From NCBI GenBank assembly GCA_944324635.1, contig CALUXC010000007.1:1-64000 (forward strand): 64,000 nucleotides of DNA, given 5' to 3'. Shown here one piece after another: positions 34,839-43,357 of this stretch. A program made the position numbers and the translations under genes. This DNA is from Candidatus Avelusimicrobium intestinipullorum (GTDB lineage Bacteria; Elusimicrobiota; Elusimicrobia; Elusimicrobiales; Elusimicrobiaceae). Below the pieces are notes generated by a model. It was given only the letters and a program-made list of their open reading frames with translations. It was not told the origin of the DNA and made no database searches. Numbering within the stretch: the first letter of the stretch is position 1; each line of letters starts with the position of its first letter.

Positions 34839-34907
34839 CGGTGGGGGAAACCCACCGCCAAACGATACAAGATGTACTTTACGGCCTCCGCCCGTTGGGC
34901 GGGGGCC
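34839..34907 (+). promoter_or_regulatory. Two strong hairpins between gcvPB and the lipoate ligase
   Basis: Hairpin 1: CGGTGGG (34839-34845) / CCCACCG (34851-34857), loop GGAAA. Hairpin 2: 34883-34893 pairs with 34897-34907 as an 11-bp stem with a 3-base loop (one wobble). Neither is followed by a T-run, so they are not ordinary terminators. The second ends 10 bases before ATG 34917. Confidence 0.55.
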
Positions 34908-34916
34908 GCTGAAAAT

Positions 34917-35615
34917 ATGGATATATTGCTTGCTTCCCCGCGTTTGGACGTATACGGACAAATGGCCTTGGACGAGGCCCTCGTGCGTGCGCGCCCTAAC
35001 GAAATCACCCTCCGTTTCTATCGCTGGACCGACGGCCCTGCGGTGACGTTTGGCTATGCCCAATTTGTAAGCGAGGTGCGCCGCGCCCTGCAAGAGAAGC
35101 ATTTTCAAGGGCCGTATGCCCGCCGCCCGACGGGGGGTGGAATAGTGTATCACGGGGAGGATTTAACTTTTTCGTTGATATTTCCCCGCGCGGGAAGACC
35201 GGCGGAAATTTACGAAAAGTTTCACGCCCGCATGCACGAACAGCTCATGCGTTTGGGCTCTCATGGAGGGGTGTTCCACAAAGATTTGCCGGCATCGGCC
35301 TATGCGCCCAGCCTGAACCATACGGCCAGTGCGTGCTTTTCAAACCCGGTGGAAAATGATTTGCTTTCCGAAACGGGTGCTAAGATTTTGGGCGGTGCCC
35401 TGCGGCGTTTTGGCACTACGGTGCTCTACCAGGGGTCTTTGCAGGTGCCTAAGGCCCGCGAAAACCCAGCCTACAAGCAAGCCGTCATTGAGGCGGTGCG
35501 CGCGTATTTGGCGGCCGATTTGAACCCGCGCGGGGCCGACGAAGCCTTGCTGGCCGAAGCCGAAAAGCTGGCCAAAAACCAATACGAACAACCCTCTTGG
35601 ACGGAGAAATTTTGA
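34917..35615 (+). CDS. Lipoate-protein ligase A family
   Basis: A 232-residue member of the biotin/lipoyl ligase fold, expected to attach lipoate to GcvH from the same operon. MDILLASPRLDVYGQMALDEAL matches the usual start of this family, and RRPTGGGIVYHGEDLTFSL is the ligand loop. The ATG at 34917 is preferred on homology; a GTG at 34833 overlapping the gcvPB stop is in frame but adds 28 residues unlike the family. The lysine region is less clear, so ligase versus octanoyltransferase is not settled. Confidence 0.82.
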   Translation: MDILLASPRLDVYGQMALDEALVRARPNEITLRFYRWTDGPAVTFGYAQFVSEVRRALQEKHFQGPYARRPTGGGIVYHGEDLTFSLIFPRAGRPAEIYEKFHARMHEQLMRLGSHGGVFHKDLPASAYAPSLNHTASACFSNPVENDLLSETGAKILGGALRRFGTTVLYQGSLQVPKARENPAYKQAVIEAVRAYLAADLNPRGADEALLAEAEKLAKNQYEQPSWTEKF

Positions 35616-36301
35616 TGGGAAGACTGCTTAAATTTTTGCTGGCGCTTGTGCTGTTGCCGACGGCCGTTTTGACGTTTGCGGAAACGGTGCGGATTTTGCT
35701 TTCCGTATTGGGGCGGCTGGATATGGCGGTCAGTTTTATTATGGGGATATTGATTTATGCCGGCATTCATTATGGGTACTACAATTTTTCGCGTCCGTAT
35801 GTTTTTGCGCACGAAATGACGCACGCCCTGGCGGCGCTTTTATGCGGGTGCCGGATTAAGGACGTGTCCGTCGGCCAAGAAAGCGGATACGTAAAAATGG
35901 ACCGCTGTAACGCGTTTGTGGTATTGGCGCCGTATTTTGTGCCGGCGTATGTGGTGCTGGCGGCGGGGATATATTTGATAGCGGATTTGTTTGTCAATTT
36001 ACAGCCGTACCGGCAGGTGTTTTTGTTTGTAATCGGTTTTTTTACGGCTTTTCATTTCGTGCAGACGTTCAAAACCCTGTTTGAGGCCGACCAGCCCGAT
36101 TTGAAATTGGCGGGCGGGAAGGTGTTTTCCGTAGTGATGATTACGCTGGCCAACCTGGTGGTGCTGGCACTGGTGCTAAAGGCACTTTTTCCGGAAGCGG
36201 TGTCTTTGGTACAAGGGGGAAAAAATGTGCTGACGGGAACCGTAAACGTATGGCGAATTTTAGTAAACTATATAATAGAGAAAGCCTTGAACGCATCGTA
36301 A
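35615..36301 (+). CDS. Membrane protein with HExxH motif (M50-like)
   Basis: A 228-residue protein of unknown function with about five or six transmembrane helices. The motif H66-E-M-T-H70 in FAHEMTHALAALLCGC lies in a hydrophobic stretch, like the zinc motif of site-2-type (M50) intramembrane proteases. A second motif (LDG-type or N-x2-P-x2-D) was not clearly found, so it may be a family of M50-like membrane proteins without proven activity. It overlaps the ligase stop by one base (TGATG). Confidence 0.6.
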   Translation: MGRLLKFLLALVLLPTAVLTFAETVRILLSVLGRLDMAVSFIMGILIYAGIHYGYYNFSRPYVFAHEMTHALAALLCGCRIKDVSVGQESGYVKMDRCNAFVVLAPYFVPAYVVLAAGIYLIADLFVNLQPYRQVFLFVIGFFTAFHFVQTFKTLFEADQPDLKLAGGKVFSVVMITLANLVVLALVLKALFPEAVSLVQGGKNVLTGTVNVWRILVNYIIEKALNAS

Positions 36302-36304
36302 AAA

Positions 36305-38605
36305 ATGAGCAAAAAGAATAAAAAGAAAAGAAGTTTTTTGTCTTGGGTATGGCGGTTTTTCAAAGCGTGCTTTGTGTTAAGCTTACGCACGGTGTTGTTT
36401 ACCGTCATGCTGCTTTTGCTGATTGCGGCAGGGCTGTGGCTGCTGTTTTTGAAAACGTTTAACGCACAGCACATCAGCGAACTGATTACCGAAGAAATTC
36501 AAAAACGGCTGGACCGCCCCGTTATCATCACTTCATTAGACCTTAAATTTATTAATGCCATTGAACTGAAAGGCTTCTCCGTGCTGGATACGGAGGGGAA
36601 CCCGGGGCATGCGTTGTTGTCTGCCGATACGGTGACCTTGCAGTTTAAGCTGCTTCCGCTATTGGAACAGCAGTTGGTGATAGACGAAGTATCCCTCCAT
36701 TCCCCGCGCTTTAACGTAGTGCGCCAGGCAGACGGTACGTATAATATGCCGCAAGTCCGCTCGCCGAAAGAAAAATCCGTCTATACCAGCGAACTGACGG
36801 GGCGCAAATTGACCGTGAGCGTGGAGGACTGGTCCGTACACAACGGGGTGCTTAGTTACAAAGATTTGGGGTCCGGGGTGTCTCACGCCATTTACGGGCT
36901 GAATTTACATTTTGAGCAACTGCGGTTTAATGAACTCTCGCGCTTCCGGGCGGAAATGATTTTGCGCAATAAATGGGGAGATAACATTTCCGATATGGAA
37001 ATTAAGGGCGCGGGACATGTGAACTTTGCCGATTTTAATTGGAACGATTTTGCTCTGCGCAGTTTGCGCGCGCAGGTGTTTTTGTTCCAAAAGCCGGTGG
37101 ATTTGCTGATAGATTTGGACAATTTACGCACGCCCTATTTTAACATCAAGGCGGAAATTCCGGCGTTTTCCAGCAAAGATTTGTCGCTGTTTCATGCGGA
37201 GAATTTGAACTTTTCTCTCCCCAAAACCGAAGTAGCGGCCCAAGGCATGCTGGATAATGGGTATCGTCTTTTGAAACTCTCTCAAGTGACGTTGTCCGCT
37301 GATGACGTAAAGACGACGCTGTCGGGCAATTTGGATTTTGCCCAAAAACCGTTTACGGCCGATTTGCAGGCTTCCACCAATTTCTTTAACCTGGCCGGAA
37401 AAGAAACCTATTACAAAGATATCGGCCAGTATAAGCTGACGGGGCAAGCTTCCCTGGCGGCGCATTTGCTACGCAATAGCGGCAAGTATGAACTGCCGCT
37501 TTTTACCGCGCAAGCCAAAAATGTTTCGGGCCTTTTCTATGGTTTCAAGGCCGCACAGGTGAGCGGGGAGTTTCAGGCCAAGCAGAACTTTGCCGATTTG
37601 TATGCCCGCACGACCGACGGGAAAGTGACGGTGCATAAATCCGTTTTTGATAAACTCAACCTCAGTGCCAGTTGGCGCAAAGGCAATTTGTATGCCTATA
37701 TTGCGTCTACCGAATTAAACAATGTGCCGTTTAAGATGAGTTTGTCGGTCAATAATCTAAAAAGTGCGCGGCGCAAAATCCGCACGTCTATTTATTGGAA
37801 AGATTTGGACCCGCTGGCGTTTATTGATACGGTGAAAGATTTCGTCACCGTCATTACGCCGCTTCTTAAAAAAGGCGCTAAATTTAAGGAGCCGGTGGAC
37901 GGCCCCTTGGCGTGGATGCGCAACTTCCGCGACCGCTTGCCCAAATTTATGCCCAACTTTGCGGGGAACCTGACGGCGGACACTTTTTCCACGCAGGTGC
38001 TTTCCGGCAACCGCTTCAGTGCCGAGTTTGATTTTACCGGCATGCGTGCGGGAGCAAAGAACTTGTCCGGCCCGTTAGAAATGCGTTTGGAGGGGGGCGT
38101 AATCCACCAAATGGAAAAACTGGCCGAGGAACAGCAAGCCCTCAACATTACTTTCCAGCCGTTTATTTTGATGCACCGTATGGAACGGGCGGGAAGCTTT
38201 AAGGTGGGGCAGGTGCTAAAAGATGTGCCGTTTAACGATATGGCCTTGTCGGTTGATTTTAATAAAGGGAACATGCAGATTAAAAACGCCTACACCGTGG
38301 GGCCCACCATTTCGGCGGCGGTGAGCGGCTGGACCGACTGGGTGAACGAAAATTTTGATATCATTATATGGACGATGTTTAACAATACCTCGCGCTCGGG
38401 CGCCCTGGCGGAGAATTTGACGGACGAGTCCGGCAACCCGGCTTTGGCGTTTCGCGTATCGTCTTCCATGCTTAAACCCAAGCTGGAAATGATGCGTGCC
38501 AAAAAAACCGGCCAAACCATTCGCGCCGCCCAAGAGCAGGGACTGAGTACCAGTTTCAAAGCCGCGCAGGAATTTATCCAAGGAGACTTTCATGCCAAGA
38601 AATAA
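36305..38605 (+). CDS. AsmA-like large envelope protein
   Basis: A 766-residue protein with a Lys-rich cytoplasmic start, one transmembrane helix at about 28-48, and a long beta-rich periplasmic part. KRLDRPVIITSLDLKFINAIELKGFSV is the usual N-terminal chorein-like start of AsmA family proteins, which are thought to bridge lipids between the inner and outer membranes. The remainder has repeated short beta segments and no catalytic motif. It overlaps pyrE by 14 bases. Confidence 0.8.
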   Translation: MSKKNKKKRSFLSWVWRFFKACFVLSLRTVLFTVMLLLLIAAGLWLLFLKTFNAQHISELITEEIQKRLDRPVIITSLDLKFINAIELKGFSVLDTEGNPGHALLSADTVTLQFKLLPLLEQQLVIDEVSLHSPRFNVVRQADGTYNMPQVRSPKEKSVYTSELTGRKLTVSVEDWSVHNGVLSYKDLGSGVSHAIYGLNLHFEQLRFNELSRFRAEMILRNKWGDNISDMEIKGAGHVNFADFNWNDFALRSLRAQVFLFQKPVDLLIDLDNLRTPYFNIKAEIPAFSSKDLSLFHAENLNFSLPKTEVAAQGMLDNGYRLLKLSQVTLSADDVKTTLSGNLDFAQKPFTADLQASTNFFNLAGKETYYKDIGQYKLTGQASLAAHLLRNSGKYELPLFTAQAKNVSGLFYGFKAAQVSGEFQAKQNFADLYARTTDGKVTVHKSVFDKLNLSASWRKGNLYAYIASTELNNVPFKMSLSVNNLKSARRKIRTSIYWKDLDPLAFIDTVKDFVTVITPLLKKGAKFKEPVDGPLAWMRNFRDRLPKFMPNFAGNLTADTFSTQVLSGNRFSAEFDFTGMRAGAKNLSGPLEMRLEGGVIHQMEKLAEEQQALNITFQPFILMHRMERAGSFKVGQVLKDVPFNDMALSVDFNKGNMQIKNAYTVGPTISAAVSGWTDWVNENFDIIIWTMFNNTSRSGALAENLTDESGNPALAFRVSSSMLKPKLEMMRAKKTGQTIRAAQEQGLSTSFKAAQEFIQGDFHAKK

Positions 38606-39182
38606 TATGGACGTGCTGTGCCTCTTGCAAGAACATGGGGCCATTTTGGAAGGACATTTTGTCATGCCTTCGGGCTTTCACAGCCAAACGTATATTCAAA
38701 CTTCCCTTTTGATGCAGCACCCTCACTTGGCGCAGCGGATTGCGGGCGCACTGTCGGACAAGTTTACCAAAAAGGCCGATGTGGTGATGGCGCTTACGCC
38801 GTCCGACTCGGTCCTGGCGCAGGAAGTGGCCCGCGCGCGCGGAGTACGCGCTATTTTTGCCTCCCGCGGTGACGACGGCGAAATGGTGCTGAAACACAAT
38901 TTTATGATTAAAGAAGGCGAGGACGTGCTGATAGTGGACGATGTGGCCGTGTCCGGCCGCAAAATCAACAAGGCGATTGAACTCGTCGGCAAGATGGGAG
39001 GAAACGTCATTGGCGTGGGCGTGATTGTGGACCGCTCTATGGGCTATTTGCCGTTGGCGGTGCCGCTGCGCGCGCTGCTTTCCTACCCCATGCAAACTTT
39101 TACGGCGAAAGAGTGCCCGCTCTGCGCTGCCAAGCTGCCTTTTTCGGAGCTGGAAGAAACGGGTAATAAACAACAAGGATAG
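38592..39182 (+). CDS. pyrE: Orotate phosphoribosyltransferase
   Basis: A 196-residue enzyme of pyrimidine synthesis. HFVMPSGFHSQTYIQTSLL is the orotate-binding start, and VLIVDDVAVSGRKINKAIEL is the PRPP loop. It ends with ECPLCAAKLPFSELEETG, a CxxC tail common in this short form of the family. The start lies inside the preceding gene after AAGGAG. Other pyr genes are not in the window. Confidence 0.93.
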   Translation: MPRNNMDVLCLLQEHGAILEGHFVMPSGFHSQTYIQTSLLMQHPHLAQRIAGALSDKFTKKADVVMALTPSDSVLAQEVARARGVRAIFASRGDDGEMVLKHNFMIKEGEDVLIVDDVAVSGRKINKAIELVGKMGGNVIGVGVIVDRSMGYLPLAVPLRALLSYPMQTFTAKECPLCAAKLPFSELEETGNKQQG

Positions 39183-39189
39183 AAACCGT

Positions 39190-40362
39190 ATGACAGAAAT
39201 TAAACTAAAAGCAAAAGAAGAACGGCGCTTGCAGGCCGGACACTGGTGGGTGTTTTCCAACGAAATTGACGGGCTGGATACGTCTATAGAACCGGGCACG
39301 CTGGTGCGCGTAATGAGCCATGAGGGCAAACAGGTGGGTATCGGGTTTTTCAACCCGCACAGTTTAATTTCCGTACGGCTGCTGATGAAAGGCGAAGGCG
39401 ATTTGCCCGAAAATTTCGTTTTTGAAAATATTGATAACGCCTACACCTACCGCAAGGAAATCGGCGTTCGCAAATACGGGCGCATGTGCTACGGCGAGGC
39501 CGACAATATGCCCGGCCTGGTGATTGACCGCTACGGGGACGTGCTGGTGATGGATGTGCTGACAGCCGGCATGGAAAAGCTGAAACCCGAAATCACCAAA
39601 GCCGTACAGAAAATTTTTAAGCCTAAGGGCATCTATTATAAAAACGACAGTTCTTTCCGCGCGTTGGAAGGGCTGACCAATACGCCCGAAATCATTGGCG
39701 AAGTGCCGGAGTCCGTGGAAATCGAAGAAAACGGCGTAAAGTATTTGGTGCCTATCCGCGGAGGACAAAAAACCGGCTTTTATTTTGACCAGCGCGAAAA
39801 CCGCGAATTTTTGAAACCTTATTTTAAGGAAAAATTGGTGCTGGATTTGTATTCTTACATCGGGTCTTTTGGCATTACGGCCGCACTGGCCGGCGCCAGC
39901 CAGGTGTGGGGGTGCGACTCTTCTGCCGCGGCCGTGGAATGGGCGCAGAAAAATGCCGAGCTTAACGGCGTGGCCGATACGGTGGTGTTCCACCGCGACG
40001 ATGCCGAACGCCTGCTTTCCGCTATGAAAAAAGGGGAACTGCCGGACCAGCCGGATATCGTACTGTTGGACCCGCCCGCTTTTGTGAAAAGCCGCAAAGC
40101 TCTTCCACAGGCGGTGGGCCTGTATGTAAAGCTGGTTAAAATGGCCTTGGAAGGCATTAAAGAAGGCGGATATTTGGCTTTTTCCACTTGTTCGCACCAT
40201 ATTTCGCGTGAACTGTTTGTGGATATCATTCGCCAGGGCGTCAGCAAATCGGGCCGCAAAGCGGTGCTGGTGGAACTGCGCGGCCAGGCCAAAGATCATC
40301 CGGTGCTGATTGGTATGCCGGAAACGGAATACCTGCATTTTGCGCTGATTCAGCTGAGATAG
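39190..40362 (+). CDS. Class I rRNA methyltransferase, RlmI-like
   Basis: A 390-residue S-adenosylmethionine-dependent cytosine-C5 methyltransferase of the RlmI/YccW type. It has an N-terminal PUA-like part (GHWWVFSNEIDGL, about 1-75), then the Rossmann domain with VLDLYSYIGSFGITAA, CDSSAAAVEWA and the motif DPPAFVKSR. The site in 23S rRNA is inferred from the family. ATG 39190 is chosen from homology; it lies 7 bases after pyrE. Confidence 0.9.
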   Translation: MTEIKLKAKEERRLQAGHWWVFSNEIDGLDTSIEPGTLVRVMSHEGKQVGIGFFNPHSLISVRLLMKGEGDLPENFVFENIDNAYTYRKEIGVRKYGRMCYGEADNMPGLVIDRYGDVLVMDVLTAGMEKLKPEITKAVQKIFKPKGIYYKNDSSFRALEGLTNTPEIIGEVPESVEIEENGVKYLVPIRGGQKTGFYFDQRENREFLKPYFKEKLVLDLYSYIGSFGITAALAGASQVWGCDSSAAAVEWAQKNAELNGVADTVVFHRDDAERLLSAMKKGELPDQPDIVLLDPPAFVKSRKALPQAVGLYVKLVKMALEGIKEGGYLAFSTCSHHISRELFVDIIRQGVSKSGRKAVLVELRGQAKDHPVLIGMPETEYLHFALIQLR

Positions 40363-40382
40363 AACCTCTTTTGCTGATAGAA

Positions 40383-40410
40383 AACCCGGAGCTTTTGCTC
40401 CGGGTTTTTT
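40383..40410 (+). terminator. Terminator after the RlmI-like gene
   Basis: A 10-bp stem AACCCGGAGC / GCTCCGGGTT followed by T. Confidence 0.92.
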
Positions 40411-40415
40411 CGTCG

Positions 40416-40444
40416 TTGTGCGTTTCCTTTTTTTATGGCATAAT
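40416..40444 (+). promoter_or_regulatory. Promoter of the secreted protein at 40480
   Basis: TTGTGC (40416-40421), a 17-base spacer and CATAAT (40439-40444) with TGG directly before the -10. Confidence 0.7.
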
Positions 40445-40479
40445 TGAGGGAGAAGGTGAATTTTTAGGGAGGCTTTTGT

Positions 40480-41163
40480 ATGCGTAAATTTTGTTTTTCC
40501 GTACTGGTTTTAATTTTTGCCGTTTCCGTGGGGGTGGCCCAGAATTCGGGCGCGGATCGACGGGCGGAATATAACCGGTTGTTAAAACAGCGCCAGGAAC
40601 TGCTTTCGTGGGGTTCCCAACATCCGATGGCTCCCAAAATTGTGGAAATGGTAAAAGAACGCGAAGCCGGCAAAATCCGCGAACGCCTATACGGCGAATT
40701 CTATGCTTTTAGACAGCAAGATATTTCCGCTTTTAAGCGTCAACTGCGTGAGGAAATTTCCAAATCCCGCAATGTGCCTTTTGTTACTTTTAATACCCTG
40801 CCGATTGAAAATTTAAGAAAAATCGCCACCAATAAAAAATTGCTTATAGAATTGCTCCGCGCATTTCCCGATAATGCCATTTATCTGACCGATGCTTTTT
40901 TGACCAAACTTTTCCGTGAAGACGAGTCTATGGAAAATTTGATGGTTTCTTATTTGATGTATTTGAAAACCTACAATGCAGACCCCTCCTGCGGGGCTTT
41001 TTCCGAAGGGCAAAAGAAGCAAATTTCTGTTTTTATGGACAAAGGCAATATGTTGGGTGCCTATGATGCGCTTTGTTCTTTTACGCTTCAATGCTTCGTC
41101 AAGAAGCGCAAAAATTTAGCCCAAAGCTATGTGAAGCATTCGCTGGCGCACGCCTTTTTATAA
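40480..41163 (+). CDS. Secreted hypothetical protein
   Basis: A 227-residue protein with a signal peptide ending near VGVAQN (residue 22). It is not recognised. The mature part is Lys/Arg/Glu-rich and looks mostly helical (QRQELLSWGSQH, KIRERLYGEFYAFRQQD). Two cysteines in DPSCGAF and ALCSFTLQC may pair. A clear promoter, AGGGAGG and a terminator make it an independent gene. No catalytic motif is seen. Confidence 0.75.
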   Translation: MRKFCFSVLVLIFAVSVGVAQNSGADRRAEYNRLLKQRQELLSWGSQHPMAPKIVEMVKEREAGKIRERLYGEFYAFRQQDISAFKRQLREEISKSRNVPFVTFNTLPIENLRKIATNKKLLIELLRAFPDNAIYLTDAFLTKLFREDESMENLMVSYLMYLKTYNADPSCGAFSEGQKKQISVFMDKGNMLGAYDALCSFTLQCFVKKRKNLAQSYVKHSLAHAFL

Positions 41164-41177
41164 GTGTTACGATAAAC

Positions 41178-41208
41178 AAAAAGCCCCGCCAAACGGTGGG
41201 GCTTTTTT
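41178..41208 (+). terminator. Terminator after the gene at 40480
   Basis: Stem GCCCCGCC / GGTGGGGC (41183-41190 with 41195-41202, one wobble) with A-run before and T-run after. It also faces the tRNA-Phe gene on the opposite strand. Confidence 0.9.
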
Positions 41209-41229
41209 ATTTCAAATCCAAAAAAGAAA

Positions 41230-41301
41230 TGCCGAGGGACAGGATCGAACTGTCGACACCCGGTTTTTCAGACCGGTGCTCTACCACTGAGCTACCTCGG
41301 C
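41230..41301 (-). tRNA. tRNA-Phe (GAA)
   Basis: A 72-base cloverleaf on the minus strand. Acceptor GCCGAGG / CCTCGGC with discriminator A, D arm GCTC/GAGC, anticodon stem CCGGT/ACCGG with loop CTGAAAA (anticodon GAA), and T arm GACAG-TTCGATC-CTGTC. The CCA end is not encoded (TTT follows). Confidence 0.97.
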
Positions 41302-41312
41302 ATTACCTAAAT

Positions 41313-41341
41313 ATAATACAAAATTTCAAAACCTTCGGCAA
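41313..41341 (-). promoter_or_regulatory. Promoter of tRNA-Phe
   Basis: On the minus strand TTGCCG (41341-41336), a 17-base spacer and TATTAT (41318-41313), ending 11 bases before the tRNA. Confidence 0.65.
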
Positions 41342-41384
41342 TAAGAAAGCAATTTCTCGTCGGAGAAAAGGCCTTTGCAAAAAG

Positions 41385-41855
41385 CTATTGCAAGCTGGTT
41401 TGTTCAAAAATCCGTGCGATTTTTTCCAAATTTTCGCGGTCGGTTTCGTCAAAGCGCGCTTTTATGGGGGAATCTATGTCCAGCACGCCCCACACTTCTC
41501 CCCGGCAAAAAAGCGGCACGACGATTTCGCTTTGGGAAGCGCTGTCGCAGGCGATATGCCCCGCAAAAGCGTGCACGTCCGGCACCAGCTGGGTTTGGCG
41601 GGTGCTGGCTGCCGTGCCGCAAACGCCTTTGCCCATGCCAATGCGCACGCAAGCCGGCTTGCCTTGAAAGGGCCCCAACACCAAGGTGCCTTCTTTGAGT
41701 ATATAAAAGCCTGCCCAATTTAAGTTGTCCATCCCATGGTACAGCAAGGCGGATAAATTGGCCATATTTGCCACCGTATCGCGTTCCATTTCCAGCAGGG
41801 CCCGCGCCTGGAGCAATAAATCCGAATAAATGCGTGTTTTAGTTTGAAGAACCAT
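41385..41855 (-). CDS. msrC: Free methionine-(R)-sulfoxide reductase
   Basis: A 156-residue GAF-domain enzyme that reduces free methionine-R-sulfoxide, an oxidative stress repair. The three catalytic cysteines are C69, C79 and C103, with the same 10 and 24 spacing as Cys84/94/118 of the E. coli enzyme. The start at 41855 (MVLQTKTRIYSD) is chosen; the longer in-frame reading upstream runs across the divergent vor promoter and antisense of the vor genes and is not real. Confidence 0.93.
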   Translation of the reverse strand: MVLQTKTRIYSDLLLQARALLEMERDTVANMANLSALLYHGMDNLNWAGFYILKEGTLVLGPFQGKPACVRIGMGKGVCGTAASTRQTQLVPDVHAFAGHIACDSASQSEIVVPLFCRGEVWGVLDIDSPIKARFDETDRENLEKIARIFEQTSLQ

Positions 41856-41887
41856 ATATTTGTATTGTACAAAAACTGATTTTATTA

Positions 41888-41917
41888 TTGCGCAGCTGCG
41901 CGCAAAAGAAATATACT
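41888..41917 (+). promoter_or_regulatory. Promoter of the vor operon
   Basis: TTGCGC (41888-41893), an 18-base spacer and TATACT (41912-41917), followed by the ferredoxin gene 47 bases on. The spacer contains a GC-rich palindrome GCGCAGCTGCGC overlapping the -35, a possible operator. Confidence 0.6.
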
Positions 41918-41963
41918 TTATGTATGGGTTTTCCGGCAAAACCCCCGGACCCACAGGAGAATT

Positions 41964-42170
41964 ATGCCAAGAATTGAAGTGGACGCCAATAAATGCAAAG
42001 CATGTTATTTGTGCGTCAGCGTATGCCCGAAAAAATGCTTGGGCAAATCCAATACCATCAGCAAAAAAGGATATTTTCCCGCTCAGATGGAGCATCCCGA
42101 AAATTGTATCGGCTGTGCCATGTGCTATATGATGTGCCCCGATATTGCCATTACGGTAATTAAAGACTAA
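41964..42170 (+). CDS. vorD: 2-oxoacid oxidoreductase ferredoxin subunit
   Basis: A 68-residue protein with two [4Fe-4S] motifs: CKACYLCVSVCPKKC and CIGCAMCYMMCPD. It is the delta subunit that carries electrons from the vor complex to ferredoxin. The ATG at 41964 follows AGGAG. First gene of the vor operon. Confidence 0.92.
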   Translation: MPRIEVDANKCKACYLCVSVCPKKCLGKSNTISKKGYFPAQMEHPENCIGCAMCYMMCPDIAITVIKD

Positions 42171-42189
42171 CGATTTTGAGGATTTTATT

Positions 42190-43353
42190 ATGACCGAAAA
42201 AACATTAAGAAAAGGCAATGAAGCATTGGCCGAAGGCGCCATTCGCGCCGGGGTGCGTTTCTTTGCCGGATATCCGATTACTCCGCAAAACGAAGTGCCG
42301 GAATATATGTCCGCCCATATGGCGGAAGCCGGCGGTGCGTTTGTGCAAGCCGAAAGCGAAGTGGCCGCCATCAATATGGTGTACGGTGCCGCTTCTACCG
42401 GCACGCGCAGCATGACGTCTTCTTCCTCTCCGGGCGTGAGCTTGAAGCAGGAAGGTATCACTTATTTGGCCAGTGCCGATTTGCCGTGCCTGATCGTAAA
42501 CGTAATGCGCGGCGGCCCGGGGCTGGGCAGCATTTCCGGCTCGCAGGGGGATTATTTCCAGGCCACGCGCGGCGGCGGCAACGGGGACTATCACGTCATC
42601 GTGTTGGCGCCGAACTCCGTAGAAGAGCTGGGCAACTTTCCGAAACTGGGTTTTGAACTGGCCGAAAAATACCGCATGCCCTGCATGATTTTGGCGGACG
42701 GTATTTTGGGGCAGATGATGGAAAGCATGTCTTTTAATTTTGACCCGATTGACCCCAACCAGCTGGGCAAGTTTGACTGGGCGGTGGATATCCACAAAAA
42801 CGGCCGCAAGAAAAACAACGTGTTTTCTTACAAAGGGGATAATTTGATTGCCGACGTGGTGGAACGCGCCAAACGCTACGGGCTGATTGAAAAAACCGAA
42901 GCCCGCTGGGAAGAACGCGAAGCCGAAGGCTGTGATGTGCTGTTGGTGGCGTACGGGCTTTCGTCCCGCGCCTGCTTGGAAGCCGTCAACAAAGCCAAAG
43001 AAGAAGGTTTGAAAGTGGGCTTGTTCCGCCCGATTACGCTGTGGCCTTTCCCGTCCAAACGTTTGGCGGAATTGGCCGGCAAAGCCAAAGCGGTGTTAAC
43101 CGTGGAACAGAGCTTGGGCCAGTTGGTGCAAGACGTAAAATTGGCCATTAACGGCAAAACGCCCGTCTATTTGAATGCGTATCCTGCCGGCGGCCAGCCG
43201 GACGGCAATACCATTTTAACCGCGGTGCGCTCCATTTTAAGCGGCGGCAAAGAAGGCCTGTTTGATTTGCAGGAACATGCCGACGGCTTTAACTATGAAT
43301 GCAAGCGCGACACGTCGCTCGGTATGCAGGGCGACTTGAAGGGAGGCAAATAA
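42190..43353 (+). CDS. vorB: 2-oxoacid:ferredoxin oxidoreductase, alpha subunit
   Basis: A 387-residue subunit of the branched-chain 2-oxoacid (2-oxoisovalerate) oxidoreductase type. The motifs GVRFFAGYPITPQNEVPEYM and MTSSSSPGVSLKQEGITYLA are typical of VorB. It oxidises 2-oxoacids to acyl-CoA with ferredoxin as acceptor. The exact substrate (2-oxoisovalerate or 2-oxoglutarate) cannot be fixed by eye; the VorB-like start favours the former. Confidence 0.87.
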   Translation: MTEKTLRKGNEALAEGAIRAGVRFFAGYPITPQNEVPEYMSAHMAEAGGAFVQAESEVAAINMVYGAASTGTRSMTSSSSPGVSLKQEGITYLASADLPCLIVNVMRGGPGLGSISGSQGDYFQATRGGGNGDYHVIVLAPNSVEELGNFPKLGFELAEKYRMPCMILADGILGQMMESMSFNFDPIDPNQLGKFDWAVDIHKNGRKKNNVFSYKGDNLIADVVERAKRYGLIEKTEARWEEREAEGCDVLLVAYGLSSRACLEAVNKAKEEGLKVGLFRPITLWPFPSKRLAELAGKAKAVLTVEQSLGQLVQDVKLAINGKTPVYLNAYPAGGQPDGNTILTAVRSILSGGKEGLFDLQEHADGFNYECKRDTSLGMQGDLKGGK

Positions 43354-43357
43354 ATTT

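Noticed and set aside
34837-34907. Rho-independent terminators after gcvPB
   Set aside because: Both stems are strong but neither has a T-run, so they are listed as hairpins of unknown role.
41340-41384. Terminator for msrC on the minus strand (TTTCTC/GAGAAA stem)
   Set aside because: Only six base pairs and a broken T-run; not strong enough to list. It also overlaps the tRNA promoter.
41385-42461. Long version of the msrC reading frame starting at 42461
   Set aside because: It crosses the divergent promoter and the vor genes on the other strand; only the part from 41855 is homologous to the enzyme.
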